NCBI RefSeq assembly: GCF_027913035.1
Contig: NZ_CP115775.1
Location: forward strand, 806,001-870,000
Direction of reading: 5' to 3'
Length of the DNA: 64,000 bases
Source: Paracoccus albus
GTDB taxonomy: Bacteria > Pseudomonadota > Alphaproteobacteria > Rhodobacterales > Rhodobacteraceae
Shown: positions 1 through 7,356 of the stretch, one piece after another
Layout: every line of letters starts with the position of its first letter
Numbering within the stretch: the first letter of the stretch is position 1
Translations under genes and position numbers: made by a program
Notes under the pieces: model-generated
Databases searched by the model: none
What the model saw: the letters and a program-made list of their open reading frames with translations, nothing else
Told to the model about the DNA's origin: nothing

Positions 1-71
1 TGGCGCACCGGGCCGTTGTTGTTGGCCTGTCAATATGCTTGAAGCATCTGCATCGAACGCCGCCCTATAAG

Positions 72-87
72 GTTGTCGATTGACAAC
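72..87. promoter_or_regulatory. Palindromic operator candidate upstream of the toxin-antitoxin pair
   Basis: GTTGTC and GACAAC form a perfect 6-bp inverted repeat around a 4-base spacer, 21 bases before the start codon of the first gene. A TATAA stretch lies just upstream (66-70). Type II toxin-antitoxin operons are usually autorepressed at such a site by the DNA-binding antitoxin. That role here is inference from position. Confidence 0.45.
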
Positions 88-108
88 TTAACATAGAAAG
101 CCTATATC

Positions 109-387
109 ATGTCTCGTAAACCGCACAAGTCCAAGGAGATCGAGGCGGTCTTGCGTGAGCTGGAAGCCTTGGGGTGGACGGTCACTTTGCGTTCCGGGCG
201 CGGGCATGCCTGGGGCCTGATCAGGTGCCCGAACAACGATCCGGACTGCCGGTGCGGTGAGTTTTGTCAGATGGGTGTCTGGTCGACGCCACAGAATCCG
301 GGCCGGTTTGCCCGGCAACTGAGGAACCGTGCGCTTGGCTGCACGAAGCTAGGCAATGCCGATGATGGCGCTCAAGAGGATGAATGA
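109..387 (+). CDS. HicA-like small protein, putative toxin of a type II TA pair
   Basis: A 92-residue basic protein. It starts with a helix rich in Lys and Glu (HKSKEIEAVLRELEALGW), followed by a GRGHAWG segment and a Cys-rich stretch (CPNNDPDCRCGEFC) and an arginine-rich helix. The layout recalls a family of small proteins found next to an HTH partner gene and annotated as HicA-like mRNA interferases. The conserved His of GHAWG would be the counterpart of the HicA catalytic His. The Cys cluster could bind metal. It is followed without a gap by an HTH gene, which supports a two-gene toxin-antitoxin unit. Function is inferred from family resemblance only. Confidence 0.6.
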   Translation: MSRKPHKSKEIEAVLRELEALGWTVTLRSGRGHAWGLIRCPNNDPDCRCGEFCQMGVWSTPQNPGRFARQLRNRALGCTKLGNADDGAQEDE

Positions 388-388
388 C

Positions 389-982
389 ATGGCAGAAATC
401 GAATTCGAACTGATCTTCGCCCTTCCCGGAGGTGATCACGATGCGTTCGAACTGATGGATGCGGTTTTCGAGGCCGGATTCGAGGACGCCATCGTTGGCA
501 CTGGTGTCCCTGGCATGATCGGGATCGCGCTGGAAGCTGCCAGCGATCACGCCGAAGATGCCATTCTAGACGCCGCGCGCGCGATCCAGAAACAGCTTCC
601 TGCTGGGTCTGTACTGCGTGAAGTGCGCCCGGACCTGGTCAGCCTCGCTGATGTTGCAAAGCGGCTCGACGTGACACGTCAGTCTCTCCAGAAGCGGAAA
701 ATGCCCTTGCCCAGCCAGGGCGGTCTGTTCCGCATGGAAGAGGTTGCCGTCGTCATCATGGAAGCCGCGCAAGGTAAGGGCGCAGGAACCCGCAAGGGGC
801 GTTTCTCGATCGAGAAGGCTGCTAGATGGCTGAGCGCCGGCAAACCTGCGCGCAGGGTCAACGCTGGTCTTGCCGTCGGCGTCATTGACGGTGCGACGCT
901 GGAAGTGCGCGAGGATGCCAAGCACTTCATCTACGCGGACAATCCGGCAACCGACCCACGGAATAGTGCTGGCGCGGTCTGA
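389..982 (+). CDS. HTH DNA-binding protein, putative antitoxin partner
   Basis: About 198 residues. I chose the ATG at 389 because an AGAGGA ribosome site ends 8 bases upstream and the previous gene stops at 387. An in-frame ATG at 380 is an alternative and would overlap that stop. The N-terminal 85 residues form an acidic alpha/beta module. A helix-turn-helix follows (LADVAKRLDVTRQSLQKR, about residues 87-105) of the kind seen in MerR/excisionase-like proteins. Tight coupling to the HicA-like gene suggests the DNA-binding antitoxin that would act on the upstream palindrome. The identity of the pair is inferred, not proven. Confidence 0.6.
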   Translation: MAEIEFELIFALPGGDHDAFELMDAVFEAGFEDAIVGTGVPGMIGIALEAASDHAEDAILDAARAIQKQLPAGSVLREVRPDLVSLADVAKRLDVTRQSLQKRKMPLPSQGGLFRMEEVAVVIMEAAQGKGAGTRKGRFSIEKAARWLSAGKPARRVNAGLAVGVIDGATLEVREDAKHFIYADNPATDPRNSAGAV

Positions 983-1032
983 ACTCCCCAATGGTCTTTC
1001 GCGCGCCAAACCATAGCATGGCAAAGGGCGCG

Positions 1033-1060
1033 CATTTGCCAACCTGTAGCTTGGCAAATG
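1033..1060. repeat. Perfect 10-bp inverted repeat between TA unit and mob remnant
   Basis: CATTTGCCAA and TTGGCAAATG are exact reverse complements separated by 8 bases. The repeat sits between the convergent 3' ends of the TA pair and the mobilization genes. No T-tract follows, so it is not a typical intrinsic terminator. It may be a plasmid-borne processing, recombination or termination site. Confidence 0.6.
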
Positions 1061-1062
1061 GC

Positions 1063-1707
1063 TCAATGCGTCAGCCCCCGGTCCATGTCCCGATCGCGCA
1101 CTTCTAGCTCTGTCTCAGCCGTTCTTCGGCGTCCCTCGCTAAGCTCAAGCTCTCGTTCAACTTCGCGTCCAGCGCGTTGTAGGTGGCCTCTTCGCTCAGC
1201 AAGCCACGCAACGCCTGCATTGACGCGATCTGCGAGCGTATGAGCAACGTCGCGCAACCCGCGAAACCATCCAACTGGGCTTGCAGCCTCTTCGTCGAGC
1301 GCGCCTCTAACCCGCTCAATTCCACTGCTGAGGTTTCGCAGGCCGTCACCAACCGCTCGACGCAGGCGAGCAAGTCGCGCTCCAAGGCTGTCAGGGGTGT
1401 CGTCATTCATCTCTCCTCGATCTTGATGCAGATGACCGGCGTCCCGGCCAGTGTGCAGGTCTTCAGCTCGGTCCTGTCCGGGTCCAGCGTCAGCCAGGTC
1501 TCTTCCCTCTGCTCGATCCGCGTCAGGCCCAGTTCCGTCAGCTCCGAGCGCGTCAGCATGGACGTCCAGAACCAGCTCGCGGCCATCATCGAGGCGATCC
1601 CCGTCACGATCAGCCCCGAGATCACCCAGGGCGAGATCGTCAGCCAGCGCCTGATCTGTTCGGTCCGCGTCTCGAACAAGCTCCTGTTCTCGTTCAGGAA
1701 GCCGCGC
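1063..1707 (-). pseudogene. C-terminal remnant of plasmid mobilization relaxase (out of frame)
   Basis: A continuous open frame ends at 1063 in a low-complexity, Arg/Asp/Glu-rich tail (for example RDRDMDRGLTH at the end). Upstream it stays open until in-frame stops near 1760-1785. In ColE1-type mobilization loci the relaxase 3' end overlaps the mobB- and mobD-type genes in other frames, and that arrangement fits here: two other mob-like frames lie inside this interval. The relaxase N-terminus is still readable further upstream but in a different frame, so the original gene is broken by an internal deletion. The upper boundary given is approximate. Confidence 0.45.
1104..1406 (-). CDS. MobD/MbeD-like mobilization protein
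   Basis: A 100-residue, strongly helical protein starting MTTPLTALERDLLACVERL, which resembles the N-terminus of MbeD/MobD accessory mobilization proteins of ColE1-type plasmids. The start sits immediately after the stop of the preceding frame (stop at 1407), with a GAGGAGAG ribosome site in front. It is nested in the old relaxase 3' end in another frame, as in ColE1. It has probably lost its purpose because the relaxase is broken, but the frame itself is intact. Confidence 0.5.
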   Translation of the reverse strand: MTTPLTALERDLLACVERLVTACETSAVELSGLEARSTKRLQAQLDGFAGCATLLIRSQIASMQALRGLLSEEATYNALDAKLNESLSLARDAEERLRQS

Positions 1708-1904
1708 AGTACCTCGGGCAGGGGATCGCGTGTAACCGTCAGCGGCTGGCCATCGGCATCACGCACCAGGTCGCGGTTGCCGTCATAGGCCAGCACGCGC
1801 TCGGCCACGAGATAGCCGACCGGCCCCTCACCTGCGCCTTTGCCGTTGGGGAAGATACCAGATAGAGGTTCCTTTGATATTGGCGCGCCCCAATACACAC
1901 GCAT
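1407..1904 (-). pseudogene. In-frame fusion of relaxase N-terminus to MobB-like membrane protein
   Basis: Residues 17-67 or so (IFPNGKGAGEGPVGYLVAE, then a Asp-rich segment ending LPEVLRG) match my recollection of the N-terminus of small-plasmid relaxases of Paracoccus, whose catalytic histidines should follow directly. Instead the frame runs into FLNENRSLFETRTEQIRRW, one strong membrane segment (about residues 93-115) and a short C-terminal domain, which look like a MobB-type accessory protein. The relaxase catalytic region is missing. The first ~15 residues read from an ATG at 1904 do not look native, so the true relaxase start may be lost too. A deletion inside the mob cassette explains this best. 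Confidence 0.6.
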
Positions 1905-2016
1905 CCTGCCTCGCTGCCCCTTTGCCTAAGATCAATTCGAGTGCGAGGCGTGCGAGGCTGCCAGACGGATGAGCAACGGAGGATTTCTGGTTCATCGAAG
2001 CCACTAAGGAGCGAAG

Positions 2017-2184
2017 ATGAACAAGAAATCCGGAACAAGCAAAGATGCGGCTGACAAGTTGGTCCGTGGCATTAAGCGCAAGGCACGCAAACATTACTCT
2101 GCCGAAGAGAAGATCAGGATTGTCCTGGCGGGATTGCGGGGCGAAGAGAGCATCGCTGCGCTGTGCCGCCGAGAGGTGGAGTAG
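2017..2184 (+). pseudogene. 5' fragment of IS3-family orfA (first ~53 codons)
   Basis: ATG at 2017 has an ideal AAGGAG site 5 bases upstream. The product begins MNKKSGTSKDAADKLVRG and continues KHYSAEEKIRIVLAGLRGEE, the well-known N-terminus of an IS3-family OrfA with its helix-turn-helix. After CRRE the frame runs into the terminus of another IS and stops at 2182-2184. The rest of this element is not present on the far side of that IS, so it is a true remnant rather than a simple interrupted gene. Confidence 0.85.
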
Positions 2185-2242
2185 CCCCCTGAAAGTGGTC
2201 CACCAACTGGGATAGATTGTCCCGTATATTGGAGGATCAGCG

Positions 2243-2521
2243 ATGGCTGGGAAACGAGAGAAGCCCGAAGATGTTGTATCGAAGCTTCGGCAGGTAGAAG
2301 TTCTGCAAGGGCAAGGCGCAACGATTGCCGAGGCGGTGCGCCAGATCGGCGTGACGGAGCAGACGTTTTACCGCTGGCGTAAGCTCTATGGCGGGATGCA
2401 GCGGTCGCAGCTCACGCGGCTGAAAGAGCTGGAGAAAGAGAACCAACGGCTGCGACGGGCGGTGTCCGATTTGACCTTGGACAAGCTCATCCTGACGGAA
2501 GCGGCGAAGGGAAACTTCTAA
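2243..2521 (+). CDS. IS3-family transposase OrfA
   Basis: A 92-residue DNA-binding protein with a helix-turn-helix (IAEAVRQIGVTEQTFYRWRK, about residues 28-47) and a leucine-zipper-like helix (LTRLKELEKENQRLRRAV) before the end AAKGNF. This is the usual OrfA architecture. It recognizes the IS ends. Ribosomes are expected to slip near its last codons to make the OrfAB transposase. Confidence 0.93.
   Translation: MAGKREKPEDVVSKLRQVEVLQGQGATIAEAVRQIGVTEQTFYRWRKLYGGMQRSQLTRLKELEKENQRLRRAVSDLTLDKLILTEAAKGNF
2509..2515 (+). promoter_or_regulatory. Candidate -1 programmed frameshift heptamer GGGAAAC
   Basis: The heptamer is placed as G GGA AAC relative to the orfA frame, the canonical X XXY YYZ phasing, two codons before the orfA stop at 2519. 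A -1 slip gives GGG AAA and enters the orfB frame (KLLSPSRRRKCIDHV), which is open from here on. IS3 elements commonly make their transposase this way. That this heptamer is the slip site is inferred from phasing. Confidence 0.6.
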
Positions 2522-2553
2522 GCCCTTCGCGTCGTCGCAAGTGCATCGACCAT

Positions 2554-3369
2554 GTGCGGCGGGAACTCGGCGTGTCCGAACGCCGCGCCTGCCGCGCGCT
2601 CGGTCAGCATCGATCTACGCAGCGCAAGATACCGCAGGGCCGCGCCAATGAAGAGCGTCTGACCGATGACATCATCGAACTGGCCGACAAATACGGGCGC
2701 TATGGATATCGCATGGTGACGGGTCTGCTGAACAACGCGGGCTGGTGTGTGAACCACAAGCGGGTCGAGCGCATCTGGCGACGTGAAGGGCTGAAGGTCC
2801 CGCAAAAGCAAAAGAAGAAAGGGCGGCTCTGGCTGAACGATGGGTCATGCGTCCGGCTCAGGCCGGAGCGTCCAAACCATGTCTGGTCATACGACTTCGT
2901 TCAAGACCGCACTGCTGACGGGCGGGTCTATCGGACGCTGAATATCATTGACGAACACACCAGGGAGGCGCTGATGATCCGCGTCGATCGCAAGCTCAAC
3001 TCAACCGATGTGCTGGATGCATTGACCGACCTGTTCATCCTCCGCGGCACGCCGGAATACATAAGATCCGACAATGGGCCGGAATTTATCGCGCAGAAGG
3101 TGCGGGAGTGGATTGCAGCCGTCGGCGCGAAAACGGCTTACATCGAACCAGGCTCACCATGGGAAAACGGATACTGTGAAAGCTTCAATGCCCGGTTCCG
3201 CGACGAACTGCTCAACGGAGAAATCTTCTACAGCCTAAGGGAGGCCCAAGTCCTGATCGAGCAATGGCGTATCCACTACAACACAGTCAGGCCGCACAGC
3301 GCATTGGGTTACCGTCCGCCTGCGCCCGAAAGCATCGTCCCGATGGACCAGAGGCCCACGATGCACTAA
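2554..3369 (+). CDS. IS3-family transposase OrfB (DDE integrase core)
   Basis: About 271 residues from a GTG at 2554; the frame is open upstream to the frameshift site, so the natural product is probably the OrfAB fusion. An HTH_21-like segment (ERLTDDIIELADKYGRYGYR) comes first. The catalytic core has D in VWSYDFV, D in IRSDNGPEF and E in NGYCESFNARF, followed by the usual IS3 signature HYNTVRPHSALGYRPP. All catalytic residues are present, so the element may be active. Confidence 0.95.
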   Translation: MRRELGVSERRACRALGQHRSTQRKIPQGRANEERLTDDIIELADKYGRYGYRMVTGLLNNAGWCVNHKRVERIWRREGLKVPQKQKKKGRLWLNDGSCVRLRPERPNHVWSYDFVQDRTADGRVYRTLNIIDEHTREALMIRVDRKLNSTDVLDALTDLFILRGTPEYIRSDNGPEFIAQKVREWIAAVGAKTAYIEPGSPWENGYCESFNARFRDELLNGEIFYSLREAQVLIEQWRIHYNTVRPHSALGYRPPAPESIVPMDQRPTMH

Positions 3370-3403
3370 CAATCAAACCGGACCACCCGATGGGGGCACG
3401 CCA

Positions 3404-3549
3404 TCGGCGCCTTCCCCGATGGAAAATCCTGCCTCAACCTGGCTGCGGCCAGGTTGAGGCACATTGCCTGCACCCAATGGTCGACGCGGAAATAAATGAA
3501 TATGACCCCGCTATTCGCGGATCAAACCAAAGGAGCCGTCGTCGCGTGA
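3404..3549 (+). pseudogene. 3' fragment of IS256-family transposase
   Basis: Immediately after the IS3 right end, the frame reads GAFPDGKSCLNLAAARLRHI then TQWSTRK, the C-terminal signature of IS256/mutator-type transposases. It meets a TAA at 3493-3495 where the family normally has a Tyr codon, and then continues MNMTPLFADQTKGAVVA to a natural stop at 3547. So the fragment is both truncated at its 5' side and carries a nonsense mutation. Confidence 0.75.
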
Positions 3550-3996
3550 ACAAATCTGCCAAAGAGTCTTGACGCTACCACAACAACTAAAGCCTCAGCA
3601 TAGGCAACGGCGGTCTCGCGCCCGCCTTGAAACTGAACGCATGGCACTTTACGAAAGCGCCCCTTTATAACGATGAGAATTACCTATTCAGTAGGTGTGT
3701 CTCCCTACCGCAAGCCATTGCGATTGATAGAAACTATTCTCCTCAGAAGTGCCGCTCGTAGATTCAGGGTGGCAATGAGTCCTGGTGAAGTGTGGCCCAA
3801 TACGATCTATTCGCTCATCGCTCATCGCTCATCGCTCAGCCAGAGAAAGTTGTCATCGTTCAAGTCTGCTTACGAAGTATGGATGATAACAAACACGCGA
3901 AGCCAATGGATGTGGAGCAATGCCTTATGGGAACAATTCCAGATATCCGGTGTTATCGTCAATGGAACGATCAAGATCAACATGAGGTATTAAGAA
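3550..3996. other. Intergenic region without recognizable gene, carrying a 7-bp tandem repeat
   Basis: About 450 bases between the IS256 fragment and the RTX gene. I see no conserved protein in any frame; one 106-codon open frame on the plus strand (3673-3993) shows no family resemblance. The DNA is more AT-rich than the core. It presumably holds the RTX promoter. A TCGCTCA tandem repeat lies at 3811-3838. Confidence 0.5.
3811..3838 (+). repeat. Four perfect tandem copies of TCGCTCA
   Basis: The 7-bp unit repeats exactly four times with no spacer, about 160 bases before the RTX start codon. Heptamer tandem repeats can expand or contract by slippage. Position in the likely promoter region of a surface or secreted protein gene makes expression phase variation a possibility, but that is inference. 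Confidence 0.85.
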
Positions 3997-4881
3997 ATGG
4001 CTATTCTGAATGGAACACCCGGCGCTGATGAAATATTCGGCACAGAGTTTTTTGATATCATAAACGGATTGACCGGAAGCGACACGATCTTTGGCTACAA
4101 CGGTGCAGATGAGCTTTATGGCAATGCCGGCGATGACAGGATTTGGGCTGGTTATGGCGACACCGGGAATGACAGCGTCTGGGGCGGATCCGGAGATGAC
4201 GCCTTGGCTGGCGGAGACGGGAACGATCATCTGGAAGGCGATGAGGGCAACGACACCCTTTGGGGTGGCGATGGCGTTGACATGCTCAAAGGCGAAGAGG
4301 GCAGCGATCTGCTTGGCGGCGGTGCCGATGACGATTCGCTACTGGGAGAAGCGGGCAACGACACCCTCTGGGGTGGCACCGGGTCGGACTGGCTAGAAGG
4401 CGGAGTGGACAACGACCTCATGGGTGGCGGCACGGGAAATGACAGCCTGTATGCTCAGGGTGGGGATGACCGCGTCTACGGCTATCATGGAGACGACTTC
4501 CTTGATGGCGGCGATGGGGACGACCTGCTCTACGGTGGCGAAGGCAATGACGAGGTTTATGCGGGCAATGGCATGAACATGCTCTGGGGCGGCGCCGGGG
4601 ATGATCTCCTGTATAGTCAGAATGGTAGTGAAGAAGATACCTTCGGCTTCCTCATGGGTCATGGCCATGATGAAGTTTACGGTTTCGATGCTGGCCCTGA
4701 AGAAGGTGATGTCATCGACATCTCGGCTTTGGGCTTGGAAGGCCAACTCTCGGACCTGATTGACAATGGCACTATCACCCATGGTGGAGGGAATGTGGTG
4801 ATAAACACCGCGGATGACTCATCTATCACCATTGTCGGAATGTCGATTTCGGATCTTCACGAGAACGACATCCTTATCTGA
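3997..4881 (+). CDS. Small RTX-type calcium-binding repeat protein, probably type I secreted
   Basis: A 294-residue protein consisting almost entirely of glycine/aspartate nonapeptide repeats of the GGxGxDxLx type from about residue 8 to 205 (for example GGDGNDHLEG, GGTGSDWLEG, GGDGDDLLYG). These bind calcium and fold into a parallel beta-roll. The C-terminal ~85 residues (DTFGFLMGHGHDEVYGFD, then GDVIDISALGL, ending SDLHENDILI) look like the usual RTX C-terminal secretion module. No N-terminal signal peptide and no enzymatic or adhesin domain is visible, which is unusual. No type I secretion genes are in the window. The ribosome site is weak. Confidence 0.85.
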   Translation: MAILNGTPGADEIFGTEFFDIINGLTGSDTIFGYNGADELYGNAGDDRIWAGYGDTGNDSVWGGSGDDALAGGDGNDHLEGDEGNDTLWGGDGVDMLKGEEGSDLLGGGADDDSLLGEAGNDTLWGGTGSDWLEGGVDNDLMGGGTGNDSLYAQGGDDRVYGYHGDDFLDGGDGDDLLYGGEGNDEVYAGNGMNMLWGGAGDDLLYSQNGSEEDTFGFLMGHGHDEVYGFDAGPEEGDVIDISALGLEGQLSDLIDNGTITHGGGNVVINTADDSSITIVGMSISDLHENDILI

Positions 4882-4907
4882 ATTTCGGATTGGTAATTTT
4901 TCCGCCA

Positions 4908-4933
4908 GAATGCGCCCTGAAACGGGCGCATTC
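4908..4933 (+). terminator. Hairpin downstream of the RTX gene
   Basis: GAATGCGCCC and GGGCGCATTC form a perfect 10-bp stem with a 6-base loop, 26 bases after the stop codon. There is no clear T-run after it, so it may be a weak terminator or an mRNA 3' stabilizer. Confidence 0.55.
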
Positions 4934-5004
4934 GTCATGTCGATCACTGTATCTAACAGGCCTCTGAAATAGTCCCGGATCCGGAACGCTGTCCCTGCAT
5001 CACG

Positions 5005-6083
5005 GCTACGTCACACGAACGCGCTGCCTCTTGGCGCATTCGGTGTCTGAGCGACAGGGCGTAGCCCTCATGCCGGGTGGTTCGGCCGTCGATTGCCGAA
5101 CGTCTCGTCTTCCGAGCGACATGTGCCGTGACGCAGGCCTGCCACAGATCGGCGACGAACCCACCTGCGTCATATCCCTTGTCGGTACCCGGCCTCAGCC
5201 GCCGGGGTGATCCCGGGGACTGGCGTGGATCATGTCCGGAGCTGCCTTTCGCCCGGCCTGACCGTCGCCCTGCACGATCAGGCCGCGCGGTTTTCTATCA
5301 GCGAATGCCCGATGAAACACAGCATCGCCCCGGTGCCGGGGGATTTCCTGTGGAGCCGCGCGTCGGGGTCTGTGGGCGAGGCATGGGTGGTATTCGAACG
5401 CGTCTCGCCCCCGAGTGAGGGCAGGAATACCATCGGTTCGAATGACTGCCCGAACGACCTCGGCACTACGATGGGGTTTGCCGTTTCGGGGCATCTGGTC
5501 GGTCTCGGCTGATGTATCGGAAGGCTCGGTTTGGGACGTGACATCCGGGGCGGGCGGATCGCACGGCCCGTCATCTTCAGGCGGGGCGCGGCATCAGCCT
5601 TCGGCTGAAAGCTCTTCATCGAGGCCCATGCCCTGGCCTGCGTCCCATCGAGCGAAAAAGGCTCATCCGACAGCAGCGGTGCGACCTCGCGCTGCGCCAG
5701 GATCGCCGCCATCACCTTGCGCGACATATCCGTCGTCAGCAACCGGTAGCGGTTCTTGGTGAAGACCGTGGGGACCCAGACCGATCGTCGATCCCGAGGC
5801 CAACACACCAGCGGAACATCAGCTTATCGTCCATCTGCTCCATCAACTGCCGCTCGGAGCGGGTCGAGAACAGGATTTGCAGCAGGCTTGCCCAGATCAG
5901 CCGTTCCGGCGCAATCGAGGCGCGGCCGAAATCGATGTAACGCGACCCGAACGCCGCATCGAGGCTGGCCATCGCATCATTGACCACCTGTCTGATCTTG
6001 CGCAGCGGGTGCCGCGGCGCGATGCGCTCTTCCAAATCGACATCGCTAAACAGCGACCAGATCAACTCGCCCGTTCCGCGCAT
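5005..6083 (-). pseudogene. Decayed IS5/IS1182-type transposase
   Basis: Read on the minus strand from an ATG at 6083, the start (WSLFSDVDLEERIAPRHPLR, then RSERQLMEQMDDKLMFRW) is the typical N-terminus of a transposase of the IS5/IS1182 group. The frame shifts near 5785 (VWVPTVFTKNRYRLL follows), shifts again near 5290 (GLIVQGDGQAGRKAA) and once more near 5190 (TDKGYDAGGFVADLW, TTRHEGYALS). At least three frame disruptions and several substitutions show it is dead. Boundaries are approximate. Confidence 0.75.
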
Positions 6084-6160
6084 AGGTCACCACCGCCGTT
6101 ACCGTGCCAAGGGTGAATCATGCTCTCACATCGCCGTGGCGGGTCGATTATTTAAGCAGA

Positions 6161-6799
6161 CTGTTAGAGCATTTTCGGATCAATTTTTCTCATATCCTGA
6201 GTTTGCAAAGTAATTGGCGCATTCGTCTGGGGTGAATGCTTCGAGGAGAGTGGCGGTGGCCGTTTCAAGGGCCTCAACAGTTCTTGCGGCCGCCTTGCGC
6301 AGGAGGGCTTTGAACTTCCCGGTCCTGTTCGCTCGCATGCGGCGTCTTTTCTGGAAGCTGATGCCGTGGCGGCGGAAGACGTCATGGATCGTTGAGAGGG
6401 CAAAACGCTCGCCCCGTTCTTCGACAAGGCGGTCGCGCAACTCGGCAAGGTCCATGTTGGGGATCTCTTCAATAGCGGCCATCAGGAAATCGTGCTGTGT
6501 GCTGTGCCTCGATTCTTCCCGAGCGCCGGTCGCCGCCGCGTGGCTTGGGGGTGGTGCGTCCGGTCCGCAGATAGTCGTCCATCCTGCGCACCGCACTGGC
6601 GATGCTCACGCCGAAATGGCGGGCGGCGGCATTGCGCGACATGCCGCTCTCAACAGCACGGATCACCCGGATGCGAAGGTCTTCGGAAAGATATTGAGCC
6701 ATGCATGCTGGCCTCCTCCGCCAGCACACATGGTGAATCAGACTTCCGCCCGAACGGGAATCCCATTCGATTCAGTCAGACAAAGAAGTGCTTTAGCAG
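6161..6799 (-). mobile_element. Internally deleted IS630-family element
   Basis: About 640 bases, bounded by imperfect inverted repeats (CTGTTAGAGCATTT at the left; CTGCTAAAGCACTT reading inward from the right). It carries the two ends of an IS630 transposase gene but not its catalytic middle. Such deletion derivatives can be mobilized in trans by a full copy and are the usual source of MITEs. Ends were matched by eye and could shift by a few bases. Confidence 0.55.
6180..6702 (-). pseudogene. IS630 transposase remnant, N-terminus joined to C-terminus
   Basis: From the ATG at 6702 the product starts MAQYLSEDLRIRVIRAVESG and has the first helix-turn-helix. A frameshift lies near 6500. The reading then continues DFLMAAIEEIPNMDLAELRD through a second HTH (ALSTIHDVFRRHGISFQKRR). 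At about 6345 it jumps directly to the C-terminal end of the family (RKAAARTVEALETA, then ECANYFANSGY). The DDE catalytic core between these parts, normally about 150 residues, is gone. Confidence 0.75.
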
Positions 6800-6802
6800 A
6801 CC

Positions 6803-7356
6803 ACTGCCTCGGGCGATGAGCTGGCTACAACTGCCAGGATATTGCGAACCACTGCTGGTGTCGGTACGTCGGCAGCACCATGTTGATTGCCGATAGGCGC
6901 AAAATCTGCCAAATCTTGGGCGAGAAGGCAGAAGCGTTCACAACCCTTTCGTCTATTAACCACGACAACGGCGAAACGCGCGGCGAGCGCCTAATTGCGA
7001 CGGTCAACGACTGCTTTGGCACGTGATTTGCCAAGCGTTCCCGTCGTCGATTATCTCAATTCTGCCCTCAAAACCTTCGTAGATTGGCTGCGTGTAAGGA
7101 AAACCATGCGACGCCCAAACCACGCAAAAGCACCATCGTGACGGTCGTTCGAGAGTAAGCGTGATCGTCAATGCGCTCGTGAAAGCGGGGACACGTGGAA
7201 AGCTCAGATTCATGAGAAACAGGGCTGCGAAACGCTGGCCGATCTTTCAAGGCGTTGCGAACGCTCGGAACCAACAACGGGTTCTGCAAAAAGCGTTTGG
7301 TATCGCGCGAGCTGACAACGCCTGTTACCCGCGCGTGATGTCAAAACTACCAATGA
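6803..7356. other. Gene-poor stretch with no recognized content
   Basis: Between the IS630 derivative and the terminator of the 5'-nucleotidase gene I see only short open frames on both strands. The longest credible one (6880-7026, plus, 48 codons) has no ribosome site and no family I recognize. Probably decayed DNA. Confidence 0.5.

Larger units (their letters stand above)
2177..3403 (+). mobile_element. Apparently intact IS3-family insertion sequence (about 1.23 kb)
   Basis: The left end begins TGGAGTAGCCCCC and continues to GTGGTCC. The reverse complement of the right end reads TGGCGTGCCCCC and likewise continues to GTGGTCC, giving imperfect 24-25 bp terminal inverted repeats. Between them lie orfA and orfB with a -1 frameshift signal. 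No target duplication is seen: the left flank (GAGG) and right flank (TCGG) differ and belong to two unrelated broken IS elements. Ends are placed by eye from the repeats. Confidence 0.8.

Noticed and set aside
3811..3838. CRISPR array
   Set aside because: The repeat unit is 7 bases without spacers, far from a CRISPR repeat-spacer pattern, and no cas genes exist in the window.
3673..3993. 106-codon frame before the RTX gene
   Set aside because: It covers the heptamer repeat and probable promoter region and shows no family resemblance.
4227..4782. Open frames on the minus strand inside the RTX gene
   Set aside because: The repeat structure of the RTX gene keeps several frames open; they are low-complexity shadows.
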